DNA of 64,000 bases, taken from an uncultured Desulfobacter sp. (GTDB lineage Bacteria; Desulfobacterota; Desulfobacteria; Desulfobacterales; Desulfobacteraceae). Each line of letters starts with the position of its first letter. Position 1 is the stretch's first letter. The stretch covers positions 5,912,501 to 5,976,500 of the forward strand of contig NZ_OY781882.1 in the NCBI RefSeq assembly GCF_963677125.1, read 5' to 3'. The translations under genes and the position numbers were made by a program. This document shows, in pieces, positions 30,201 to 42,200 of this stretch. The notes beneath the pieces are model-generated. The model was not told the DNA's origin and made no database searches. It saw nothing but the letters and a program-made list of their open reading frames with translations.

Positions 30201-33200
30201 ACCACCTGGTTGCGCTGCTGCCGGTGGGCTTTGATGGATTTGTCGTTATTTTCTGTTTGTTGAGTATTGCCGTTACAATAAGATTGTTTTTATCCGTAGA
30301 CAGCGGATTGCCTGTCGCATCATAGGAATCTGCAGATGAATCGCCTGTCACGGACTTTGACTCAACAATCAGATCTCCGTCGATTATTGTCACATACCCG
30401 TCTATTCGGGATAGGCTGGTTGAGGAAATATCACTGACGCCTACCGCTGCTGCCATGCCAAAACTTTGCTGGACGGTCTCGTAGGAAAGATCACTTTTTG
30501 TCAGCTGTGGTATTGAGATGTTAAATTTGGCGATTTTAGGCTCTGTCTGGGAGCCTCCTGCAAAAAAGGCAGCCTCGTTTGCCAGTTTAACAATCACCGT
30601 ATATTTTCCTGCAGTCGGGGCCGTAAACGTCCAGGTTTGGCCGCTTGTACTGCTGATTGGCGTCGCATTTATTCTGTTGGTACCGTTGGCCGGTTGAAGA
30701 AAAACCTCGTATACAGGTGTAACATTATTCTCACTATTCCCATTGTCTTGTTCGTTTGTAACGGGTTTAAGTGTAACCGCAATCTTTTCTCCGGCCTGGG
30801 TTGTACTTACGTCGTATTTCGTTTGGCGCTCGTTTGCGGTCAGCTTGCCTGTTTTTGCACTGGGCTTGGACGCAGCAGATACCCTTAAGTCTATATTATT
30901 ATCATTATTGGCAGTTACACTTGCACTGCCGGCCGTTATTACCGTCCCCTGGCTTACCGTGGCACTTGAATTTGAATCTGCAAGCGCCACACCGATTGCA
31001 AGCTGAGACTTGAATTTATCCAGGATCGTTTTCTTGTTTTTGGAGGTAATATCCACCAATTTATTTGATGTGATTGTAAGGTGTTCCGTAAGGGTGTTTT
31101 TTACATCCGCAGAAAGTTCAAATGCTTCGCCTGCCGTAATCACGGCACCGCCGGTGATGTCCGCTTTTGCCTCAGCATCGGACATGACCACGGTTATACC
31201 AACCGACACAGGTGTGCCGAAAAGTGTCGGGGATGTTTTAAGGGATGCATCGGAAACTGCAGACGATTTTATGGTGATATTTTTACCGGCGGTGATTGTG
31301 GCTGCTCCGATATCAATTATGGAAGATGCATCGGATCTGAGGACCTGTACGGGAGGTGCTGCCGCTACGTTAAAATTTTTCACCAAGGGCGAATTTTTTA
31401 AAAAAAGCTTGGCAAGTGCGTTCAGTTTATCTGTGATCAACGGAAGGACTGTTTCGGCGACTTCTGCGCCCAAAATTGCCTGGGTCCCACCGCTGGTTTC
31501 CAGCTGCCCCGCTTCTTCTCCCAGACCGCTTAAAACGGCAATGGGGTTTGAGCTGATGCGTGAGGTTTCGACTTCCTGAATCGTTACATACTTGGCATCT
31601 TCTTCGGCAATGATATCGGCATTGCCGTATGTCGTTACCGTATCCGCCTGTTTCTTTTTGGCGTCGGTTGCCGTGGCTTCATCAACGGAGGTGACATAAA
31701 GGGTATTGTTTTCAGCATCGACCTTTTCGATTCTGAACAGATTGTTGTTTGATGCCGATCCCGTAACAAGGATGGTCTGTCCTTCCTCAAAACCCGCATC
31801 CTCAAAACTGCCTTCCGACGCATCCCAGGTTATTTTAGCAGCCGTCAGCACCTCGCCTTCGGTAACCGTTTTGTCTTTGTTTATTGTGGGCGGCTTAACC
31901 TCTGCTTCCTCAAATGTCATGGTGCCGGTGACGCCGGCAACCTCCAGTGCATCAAGACCGTCGGCAAGCCCTGTTCTGTAATAATCATACCCGACCGAGC
32001 GCTTTGTGGTCGACGTGGCTTCTATGTATACATTGCCTGTCGTGGCGGTCAGCTCTACGTTGTCATTAATTAAGATTTCGGCCGTTGCCGAATTGTTGGT
32101 GTAAAACTTTTGCAGATCATTCAGGATATTGGGTTCAAGATAGGCATTGACCTTGAGAATGATATTTCCTTCGGTGGATACCAGCTTCACATTTTCTTCC
32201 ACTGTAATGGATTCAGCGGATATGAACATGATATCGCCGGTTGCCGTGATACTGTGCTCAGCATCTGTGATGGTTATACCGTCAACATCATTCAGTGTGA
32301 ACCCGCCCGGGAAGATCGTGGCTATCGTATAAGACTTCCAGTCCGGCATGATGTCATCGCCTTCACCGCCTTCAATGACGTCCTGACCGGTTATCCCTGA
32401 TCCGGCGACATCAAGCAGCGCAAAGGTATCGTTACCGTCACCGCCCGAAAGGGTATTGTCGTATTTATTTCCAATCAGCGTGTCATCGTAGGCAGAACCG
32501 ATGACATTGAGTATCCCGCTTAAGACATCACCCTCGGCATGGCCGCCGCTGTAAGTTTCGGCATCAAGGTTGATATAAACTGCACTATCTGAGCTTTCAT
32601 AGGATGCGGTATCGCTTCCGTCACCCCCGTACAGCGCGTCGGCTCCGGCGCCGCCTTCAAGGATATCATCGCCTTGGCCGCCGGTAAGGATATCGGCGCC
32701 TTCTCTGCCCCTGATGATGTTGTCGTTATCATCACCCGTCAGCCGATCACCTTCTGATGATCCGATAAGGCCTTCTATGTTGAAGAAGGTATCACCGGCG
32801 GAATCACCGCCGTTGGTTGTTCCGTCCGACAGATTTACCTCCACCGCGGTGGACCCTTCATAGGAGGCCATATCTATTTCAATATCCTCAGCCGTATCAC
32901 TATTGTCGATGAAGTGACCGTACAGCGCGTCGGCCCCGGCACCGCCCATAAGGATATCGGCGCCAAGCCCGCCGATAAGGATGTCAGACCCGGCCCCACC
33001 TTTTAATATATTATCACCGCTGTCGCCAATGAGCCTGTCGTCACCTGATCCGCCGATGATATTTTCAATGCTGGTGAGGATATCCGTTCCGGCACCCAGG
33101 GTATCCTGGGCTTCGAGGATTGTCAGGTCGACATTCAGATCGGCAACAACATTGATATATGACACCGTATCATCGCCGAAACCGCCGTCAAGATCATCAT

Positions 33201-36200
33201 CGCCGGACAGATCGATCAGAATATCATCCCCGGACTCGCCGATCAGGACGTCGTCACCGGCTCCGCCGTCAAGGATGTCGTCTCCGAAACCGCCCGTAAG
33301 GTAATTGCTCGCTTCATCACCTGTCAGCGTATCGTCATAATCCGATCCTACCAGGTCTGAGATGCCGATCAGGGTATCGGTACCGCCGAATCCGTCGTCG
33401 GCTGTTCCTGTGGACAGGTTTGCATTCACGCCCGCAGTACTTGTGGTATAAGAGGCGGTATCAAACCCGCCGCCCCCTGTGAGAATATCGTCTCCGGCGT
33501 TTCCAATCAGCGTATTGTCACCACTGTTTCCTGTAAGCAGATCTTGATAAGCCGAGCCCGTCAGGTCTTCGATTCCGTCAAGAACATCCCCGGCGGCCTC
33601 ACCTGCCGTACCGGTGTTGGTTGACAGGCTGACCGTGACGCCTGATTCTGCGTCTTCGTATGAGGCCGTATCATTGGAAACATCATCGGCAGAGTCGCCC
33701 CCTTCGGTATATCCGAAAAGTTTGTCGGCACCCGCGCCGCCGATCAGAATATCGCCGTCTTTACCTCCGTACAGGGTGTCGGCACCTTCATTTCCATAGA
33801 GGGTGTCGGCACCGCTTAGCCCCATGATGATGTCGTCACCGCCGGCACCTTTGATGATATTGCTGTTGATATCACCAATAAGGGTGTCCGCGTATACCGT
33901 ACCTGTCAGGTCTTCCACATCGATCATGGCATCCCGGCTGATGATGCCTGAATCACCGGTTACAATGGCATCAAGACCGTTAAAAAGCGCTATCTGCCAC
34001 CGGCCGCCTACCGTGACGGTTCCGCCGAGGGTAATGGTGACGGTTGTATCCGAAATATCAGTCACCGCCATTGTTCCGCCCGTGGGATTAACAAAGGTTG
34101 CCTTAAACGTGTCGCCGTTAATATTTTCGATGGTTATGGCGTCGTCGGTAACGGTTGCCGAGTAATCAGAACCGGCATTATTGTTGATATGGTCCGCAAG
34201 GCTGTTTGCTATACCGGCAAGAGAGTCTGTACCGGATGCGGTATATGCGTGTTCGCTCTTAATGCCGCCAAGGTTCGCATATACACCGCCGGTGGCATCG
34301 GTATAGGCTTCATAGGAGACCATATCGTAGCCCACACCGCCGTCATAAATGTCATCACCGCCAAGACCCACGAGCAGGTCATTGCTGTCGCCGCCGGATA
34401 AAATATTGGCGTTTTCATCCCCGACAAGGATATCGGAACCGGTGGAACCCAGAAGATTTTCAATGCCTGTAAACGTATCCCCAAGTGCATCTTCAGTGGA
34501 ATTACCGGGGGTGTTCAGATCAACCGTCAGGCCGTTTTCGTCCAGATCAATTTCAAAACTCTTGTAGGAAGCCGTGTCGCTTCCGGCATCATCACCCGGA
34601 GCCGATGCCAGGTAGCCGTAAAGCGCATCGGCACTTGCACCTCCGTCAAGCGTATCATCTCCGGCCCCGCCTTCAAGGATATCGATCCCGTCACCACCGT
34701 AAAGGGCGTCGTCTCCGGCCCCGCCGATCAGATGGTCGTCACCTTCCCCGCCATAAAGGGTGGTGTCGGCATCTCCGGCGATCAGGGTATCATCCCCTGA
34801 ACCGCCCACAATATTTTCCATGGCATCTATGCCTGATGTACCAAGCGGGTTGTCACCGGAATCGGACAAATCAATATTCAGATCTATTGTAAATTTTGAG
34901 TAATCAAGGGTATCAAACCCGTCATAACCGTCGATAAACGGCGTAAGGGTGGCCGCCGGATCGAAGATAAAGGTATCGTCTCCCTGGCCGCCGATGATGG
35001 TCGTGATATAGGGTATATTTTCCAGGGTGCCTGTGCTTGAGTATACGGATACGGTATTATCGGCGTTTATTTCGATGGTCAGCGGGTCTGCGATGAGGGA
35101 AAAATCAAGGGTATTGCCCTCGATTTCATCGGTTTCGTTGATGGTGTCGTTACCCCAGTCACTTTCAAACATGTAGGTGTCATTGCCTGCACCGCCCGTG
35201 AGAATATCATCTCCCAAACCGCCGTTCAGCAGGTCGTCACCCTCACCGCCGGTTAGGGTGTCCGCCCCCTCATTGCCCCAGAGGATATTGTCGTCATCAT
35301 TACCGATAAGGACATCATCATTGGCAGAGCCGTAAATATTTTCTATGCCTTCAAGGGTGTCCGTTCCGCCGGAACCGTCCGTTGCAGTGCCCCCAAGCTC
35401 GACATTTACACCGGCCTCATCGTTTTCATAGGAGACCGTATCGCCTTCCGAACCATGCTCACCGCCCTTTATCAAGTCATCGCCTTCTCCGCCTTCAAGG
35501 AAATCATCCCCTGCACCACCCGCCAGCGTATCATCTCCGGTACCGCCGGACAGGGCATTATCTTCGTCATTGCCGGTGAGGACATCATCATAATCGGAGC
35601 CCACAAGGTTTTCGATGCCGGTTAAGGTGTCTCCTGCCGCTTCATCTCCGATTCCGACCACACCGTCCTCAAGACTGACCGTGACGGCATTTTGGGCATC
35701 AACGTATGTGGCCGTATCCGTACCGTCGCCGCCGACAAGCGAATCTGCGCTCTCTCCGCCTTCAAGAATGTCGTCTCCCTCTCCGCCCTCTATGATGTCT
35801 ACCCCGGCTTCACCGGCAAGTATGTCATCGCCTTCAAGCCCTTGGATAATATCACTGCCTTCTCCGCCGACAATGATGTTGTCGTATTCATTACCGATGA
35901 GGATATCATCACGGGTGGAACCGGCAATGTTTTCAATATTAATTAGTGTGTCACTGCCTTCATCATTATTGGTCTGGGCATCGGTGATTCTAAGATCAAT
36001 GGTAACGCCTTGAAAGGCGTCGGCATATGAAACAAAATCTCCGCCTTCCCCGCCGTCAATGATGTCATCTCCGGCCTTTCCGGCGAGGATATCATCCCCG
36101 TCGCCGCCCTTGATGACATTGTCATGTGCGTCACCGGTCAGTTCATCGTCATATTCGGAACCGATGATATTCTCTATGCCCTCATAGGTATCCCCTTCGG

Positions 36201-39200
36201 CCACATCGGAAGAACCGGTTTTCGTGGTAAGATTAACGGTTACACCGGCGGTTGCATCCTCATATGAGACGGTATCCGTGCCGGTATCTTCATTTTCAAG
36301 CCTGTCTTTGATAAAGCCGTAAAGGGCGTCGGCCCCTTCACCGCCGATGAGTACATCATCCCCGGCACCGCCCATAAGGGTGTCATCACCTGATCCGCCG
36401 AAAAGCGTGTCATCACCGGTACCGCCCGTGAGTGCATCATCGCCTGCAAGGCCGTAAAGTTTTACGCCTGTGTTGTCGGCAATCAGGGTGTCATCCCCAG
36501 CCGAGCCTTCTATATTTTGGATATTGGTAAAGGTATCGCCTATGGCTTCGTGGGTGTTTTTTGAGGCGTCATTCATGTTGATGGTGATACCCGTGGTGTC
36601 ATCATCGGCATTTTCATCCGCCGCATTTCTGTAGGATGCGGTATCTTCACCTTCGCCGCCGTCATAGGCGTCGGCCCCGGTTCCGCCCACCAGAATATCA
36701 TCACCGGCGCCGCCGAAAATAAAGTCGTCTCCTTCTTCACCCTCAAGAAGATCATCGCCTTCATTTCCGTAAATATAATCCGTACCCATGCCGCCGAATA
36801 TAATATTATCCGAGGAATCGCCTCTGAGAACGTCATCATGATCAGAGCCGATGAGATTTTCTATGCCGGTAAACGTATCACCTTCCGCCTCGCCGGTGTT
36901 TGGCGTCACACCCGTCAGATCGACATTAACGCCGTCTATGGCGTATTCATATGAGGCGGTATCGTCTCCCTCTCCGCCGTCCAGTTCATCCGCGCCGAGT
37001 CCGCCGATCAGGACGTTGTTTTCATCATCGCCGGTCAGGACATCGTTATAATCTGACCCGATGATGCCTTCGATGCCGGAAATTTCGTCCCAGCCCGTGG
37101 AATCTCCGGTTTCCTGCTCCCATGTAATGCTTAGGTCCACAAAAACCGAGGTGTCGGACATGGAATAGGAGGCAAAGTCGGTTCCGTCACCGCCGGAGAT
37201 AATATCATCCCCGGCACCGCCCTGGATGATGTCGTTGCCCGCCAGCCCCATGATAATGTTGTCATCAACACTGCCGGTCAGAAGATCGTCATATTCCGTT
37301 CCGATGACGCCTTCCACATTTACAAGCGTATCCATACCAAGGGCGTCGGTCTCCTGGGCTTCTCCGTCAATAGCCAGGTTGACGATCACACCGCTTTCGC
37401 CCTCGGCATAGGAGACCGTATCCAGCCCTTCATCATCGTCTGATGATTCACCCTGAATGTATCCGTCAAGATGGTCATCACCGACACCGCCGCTCAGCGT
37501 ATCATCGCCCTCACCGCCATAAATTGTATCATCACCGGCTTCACCCGAAAGGGTGTCATCCCCTTCACCGCCGTAGATCGTATCATCCCCGTCACCACCG
37601 GCAATAATATTATCCTCGTCATTACCGATGAGGATATCGTTCTCTTTTGAGCCGATGATGTTTTCAAAGCCCAGGAGGGTGTCTTGGCCTGCGCCGACCG
37701 TATTTTGTGCCTGTGTATTGGTCAGATCCACAACAACGGCTTTTCCGGGATAAATGTAAGAGACGGTATCACTGCCTGTTCCGGCGTTCATGATATCATC
37801 GCCGATGCCGCCCTCTATGGTATCATCGCCTGCGCCGCCGAGGAGCAGATCATCACCGGCATCACCGGAGATCAAATCATCACCGGCCATACCGTAGATG
37901 GTATCGTCCCCGGCACCGCCGATGAGCATGTTGTCCTGTTCATCACCGGTGATGGCATCGTCATAATCGGAACCGACCACGCCCTCAATCTCTTTGATGA
38001 TGTCCGTACCGGCACCGACCGTATCCTGCTCTCCGTCTGCAAGGCTCAGATCAATGGTCACACCGCTGTTATCAACGGTGTTTTCATAGGTGACGTAAGA
38101 AACAAGGTCGTAATCTTCACCGCCTACAAGGGTGTCGTTTCCGGCACCGCCTTCCAGCACATCATCTCCTGCATTACCCTCTATCAGGTCATCACCGTCA
38201 CCGCCCATGAGAAGGTTGTTCTCTTCGGACCCCTTTAAGGTATCATCACCGCTGCCGCCGATAACGTTCTGAATGTTGTAGACACCCTTTGTGCCCTGGG
38301 CCTCGCCGGGGTCACCGTCTTCGGCGGCCAAAAGATCAACCACAACGGAATCGGTAAACGCCGAGTAATCAAGGGTGTTGACATCCTGATCCGCATCCGG
38401 ATATTTTGTGTAATCCGTGCTTCCGGCATCAATCGTTCCGTTAAAAGACGCTCCGTCTCCAAAAATAAAGGTATCGCTTCCGCCGCCGGTCAGGATGATT
38501 TCCATTTCGGAAACATCATTGGTTTTGTTTGTGCCGTAAGCAACATTGACATCACCAAACCCCAAGATGTTAACGGTAAGGTCTGCCGTTGTGTCGCTGA
38601 AATTCAGGGTGTCGGGAATATTTTCGGCAGACGCTTCTTCCGCACCGGTCAGTTTTGCATAAACATCGGTGGTGTCAAAGGTTTCTGCGATCCACTTGCT
38701 CGCAGTGGAAAGACCGTTGGAAACATAGTCAAAGATATCTACATTGCCGTCAATGTAGTCCAGCAGCGCCTTGATATCGTCGATCACCGTGTCCGAGCCC
38801 CAGCCGTCTTTAAATGAATATGTATCCGAGCCCTTTGTGCCGGAAAGGATATCATCTCCGTATCCGCCGGATAGAATGTTGTTGCCCAGCCCGCCGATCA
38901 GAATGTCATCAAATGCGGAACCGATAATATTTTCGATTTCTGAAAGGGTATCAATATCCGTTCCGCCGGTGACCTGGGGAAGGGTGTCCCACAAATTCAC
39001 AAACACCGCGCCGGCGGCGGTTTCATAGGAAATGGTATCACTTCCGGCACCGCCCTTCATGATGTCAACCCCTTTACCACTGACGAGCACATCATCTCCG
39101 GCACCGCCTTTGATTACATTGGGTGCATCCGTTCCGATCAGGTAGTCATTGTATCCTGACCCCGTAAGTCCTTCCACGTTGACAAGGGTATCATTACCGG

Positions 39201-42200
39201 CCCCGTCGCTGGTGAAAACCTTGTCGCCGCCGGCCGTGTATGTAACGATATCCCCTTGGCTCAGTCCGTGGCCCGCTATGGTAAACGTATTGTCGCCATA
39301 ATCAAGGGAATCATCCTCGGTCGGTGTGAACGATACTACAATTTCACCGTCTTTAGTAAATCCATGGACGCCGCCCGGAAGGGACAACGCCAGAACAACC
39401 GCTGTGTCCACAAGGTCTTTAAGCTCAAAGGTATCGTCATCAATTTTGACCACCTTATAGCTTTGTCCGTCGGTAAGCCCGCCGATCTCATCATTACTGC
39501 CGGCATCATATGTGATGACCTGACCATCTGACAGGCCGTGGCCTGTTATGGCGATTTGGTTGTTTGCATAGTCTATGACCCCCGAGGATGATGGGGAAAA
39601 GCATATTGAGCCGTCATCTGTTTCAAAGCGATGCGTGCCGCCGGGTGGTGCAAGTACAATGTCGATCTGTTCACCGGTCCTGCTTTGAAGCTTGAATGTA
39701 TCGTCGGCAACACTGATGACTTCATATTCCTGTCCGTCAACAAGACCGCCGACAACATCATGGCCCTGGGCCTCGATGATCCAGTTTCTTGTGTCCTGGG
39801 CACCTTCAATCCCCAGATCGACCCGTACCCCGTCTGAAGCGTCGACATATGAGGCCGTATCCCTGTCTCCCACCAGGGTATCATCAATAAGGCCGCCGCC
39901 GTCTATATAGTCATCGCCTTCACCACCCACAAGCGTATCCGAGCCTAAACCGCCGTAAAGCTGATCATCCCCGTCGCCGCCTTTTATGATATTATCAAAC
40001 AGGTTGCCGTATAGATTATCATCATAGTTGGAACCAATGACATTGTGTATTCCTACAATATAGTCATGGCCGGCGGCGCCTTCACTGTGGGGAACAAAAT
40101 CGGATGTATTCTGTATGGCCTCAGCATCAAGGGACAGCAGGTTGGCCAGGGCAGATTCACCCGAATCCAGATCAAACCCTAAATTCACTTCCACAGATCC
40201 TGATGCACTTGCATATGTGACCGTATTTTCATCACCCGCCAGTTTGTTCAGTAAAAAACTCTGAATGGTTCCGCCGTCGGCGACATATGCGATGAGTTCC
40301 GTTGCAGATGCCAGAAACTGGTCCGCGATTGCCGTGGGGTCCTGCAATGTCTGGATGATGGTCATCAGATCCGAAAGGCTCATGCCGCCCACGAGGACGT
40401 CATCTCCAAGCCCACCGTCAAATGTGTCTGCGCCGCTTCGGCCGTAGATTACGTCGTCTCCTTCACCGCCCGTAAGCTTATTGGCGGAATCGTTTCCCAT
40501 GATAACGTCGTCATTACTGCCGCCGATCACATTGGTGATATTGTTAAACGCCGCCACAATGGGAGCCCCGGCATCGGTATCCCATGCCTGCTGAAAAAGG
40601 ATGGTTTCAAGACGTGGAATCGGTACACCCAGATCGACATAGATCGAAGATGTATATTGCGAAAAATCAAGGGTATTGGACCCGTAATCAATAAGACTGA
40701 CACCCAGAAGTTTGTCAATCCAGTCCGCTTTGCCGATTATGCCGTCAAAGGTTGCGCCGTCTTCAAAAATAAACGTGTCATTTCCCTGGCCGTCTATGAT
40801 CACTTCTATGTCGTCGGTTGCGAGAAGTTTGTTTGTTCCATCGGTGACACTGATGGTGCCGTCCGCATGAACGGTAAAGGTAAGATCCGCAGTGGTCAGG
40901 GTGAAATCAATGATATCTAAGCCGCCGCTGTCTTCGATGGTGTCAACGCCCCATCCGTCGGCAAACATGTATGTATCGGCACCGCCTTCGCCCATAAGCA
41001 GATCATCACCGGCATTGCCGACGATGATATTAATGCCGCCGTTTCCTGTGAGCACATCATCACCGGGCGTGCCCTCTATGTTTTCAAGGCCTATCCATGT
41101 TAAGGCGCTGGCGATGATGCCTTTTTCATCAGTAAAAGAGACGGTTTCATTTACATTATTGTCGCCGTCTTTGGTAAATGTAATATCAAGTTGGCTCTGT
41201 TTGCCGACGACCCGGTTAAGATTTTGGATGCCGGCGGTCCCGGTGGCGGTGCCGTCTTCAAAGTTGACGGTCACATTGCCTGAATAGGCTGAGTAATCAA
41301 GGGAATTGGTGGTATCTGCACCGCATTGAAAGGTGCCGTCAAATTCGGCGCCGTCTTCAAATATAAAATTATTGTCTGCCTGTCCTCCCACGAGGGTCTG
41401 GACATTTTGAACCGCGTCAATTTGTATCAGGTCCGTCATCAGGGCCAGGACATCATCTGGAATGATACCAAGTGCAGACCATGCATCGGGGGTACTTGTT
41501 ACAGACACGGACCCGTCGGCCTTGATGGTAAAGGCAAGGCTTTCCGTGACGTTCTCAAATGTAAGGGTATTGTTACCGCCTTTACCGTCAATGGTACCGG
41601 ACCACCGGGCATTATCTTCCATACTGAATAGATCATCTCCGGTATCCGAACCGTTGAGATGTTCGATGCCGCTGAAAACGACGCCGTTCAATCTACCGGT
41701 GTTGTCTCCTTCGATGCGCCATTCGGAACCGTCTTCTGCGCCAAAGAGCGTGTCTGTTCCGGTTCCGCCGATTATCTTTTCCACACCAGTCGCGGTCAGT
41801 GAATTTGTGCCGTCGGTTACGGTTACGGCACCGTTTTCGGCTATGGTGATTGTAAGATCAGTCGTTACTTCGGAAAAATCAAGGGTGTCGTATCCTTCAT
41901 CGTTCAGCTCAAGAACCGTGTCGGTACCCCAGTTGTCCTGGAATTGATAAATGTCGTCACCGGTGCCGCCGGTCATGGAATCATCGGTTGCCTCGTTTCC
42001 GGTGAGGGTGTCATCATCGTCGGTGCCGACAATATTTTCAAGGAGTTGTTCGTAATCAGCGAAGCCCGTTCCCTGAAAGAGCGGAATTGTCTCAATCACA
42101 CCCACAGTGTACTCCAGGCGCCAGTCCCCGTCGCGCTCGACGTCTCCCGTGGCGTTTGTTGATGCGGCGACATCCGCCCCGGTTTGCCTGCTCAGTTCGG

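Larger units (their letters stand above)
7190..32345 (-). repeat. Long beta-strand-repeat region of the giant protein
   Basis: This is about 8,380 residues made mostly of units of about 55-65 residues with the pattern 'GVGVSGAGAxxxNxIxxxTxAYIxDSxIxxxGDVxVxAxDxSxIxAVxxxAS'. Strong Ala/Gly/Val/Ser content and alternating polar and apolar residues suggest a stacked beta-helix like filamentous haemagglutinin adhesins. The pattern is poor in Cys and Pro. From about 32,340 to 28,420 the units are irregular. From about 26,100 to 11,100 they are regular, and from about 11,100 to 7,200 they degenerate again. I cannot match individual units to a named Pfam domain by eye. Confidence 0.8.

Noticed and set aside
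32345..42036. CRISPR-like or satellite repeat
   Set aside because: The periodicity comes from RTX protein repeats. The DNA copies are diverged and there are no constant repeats with unique spacers.
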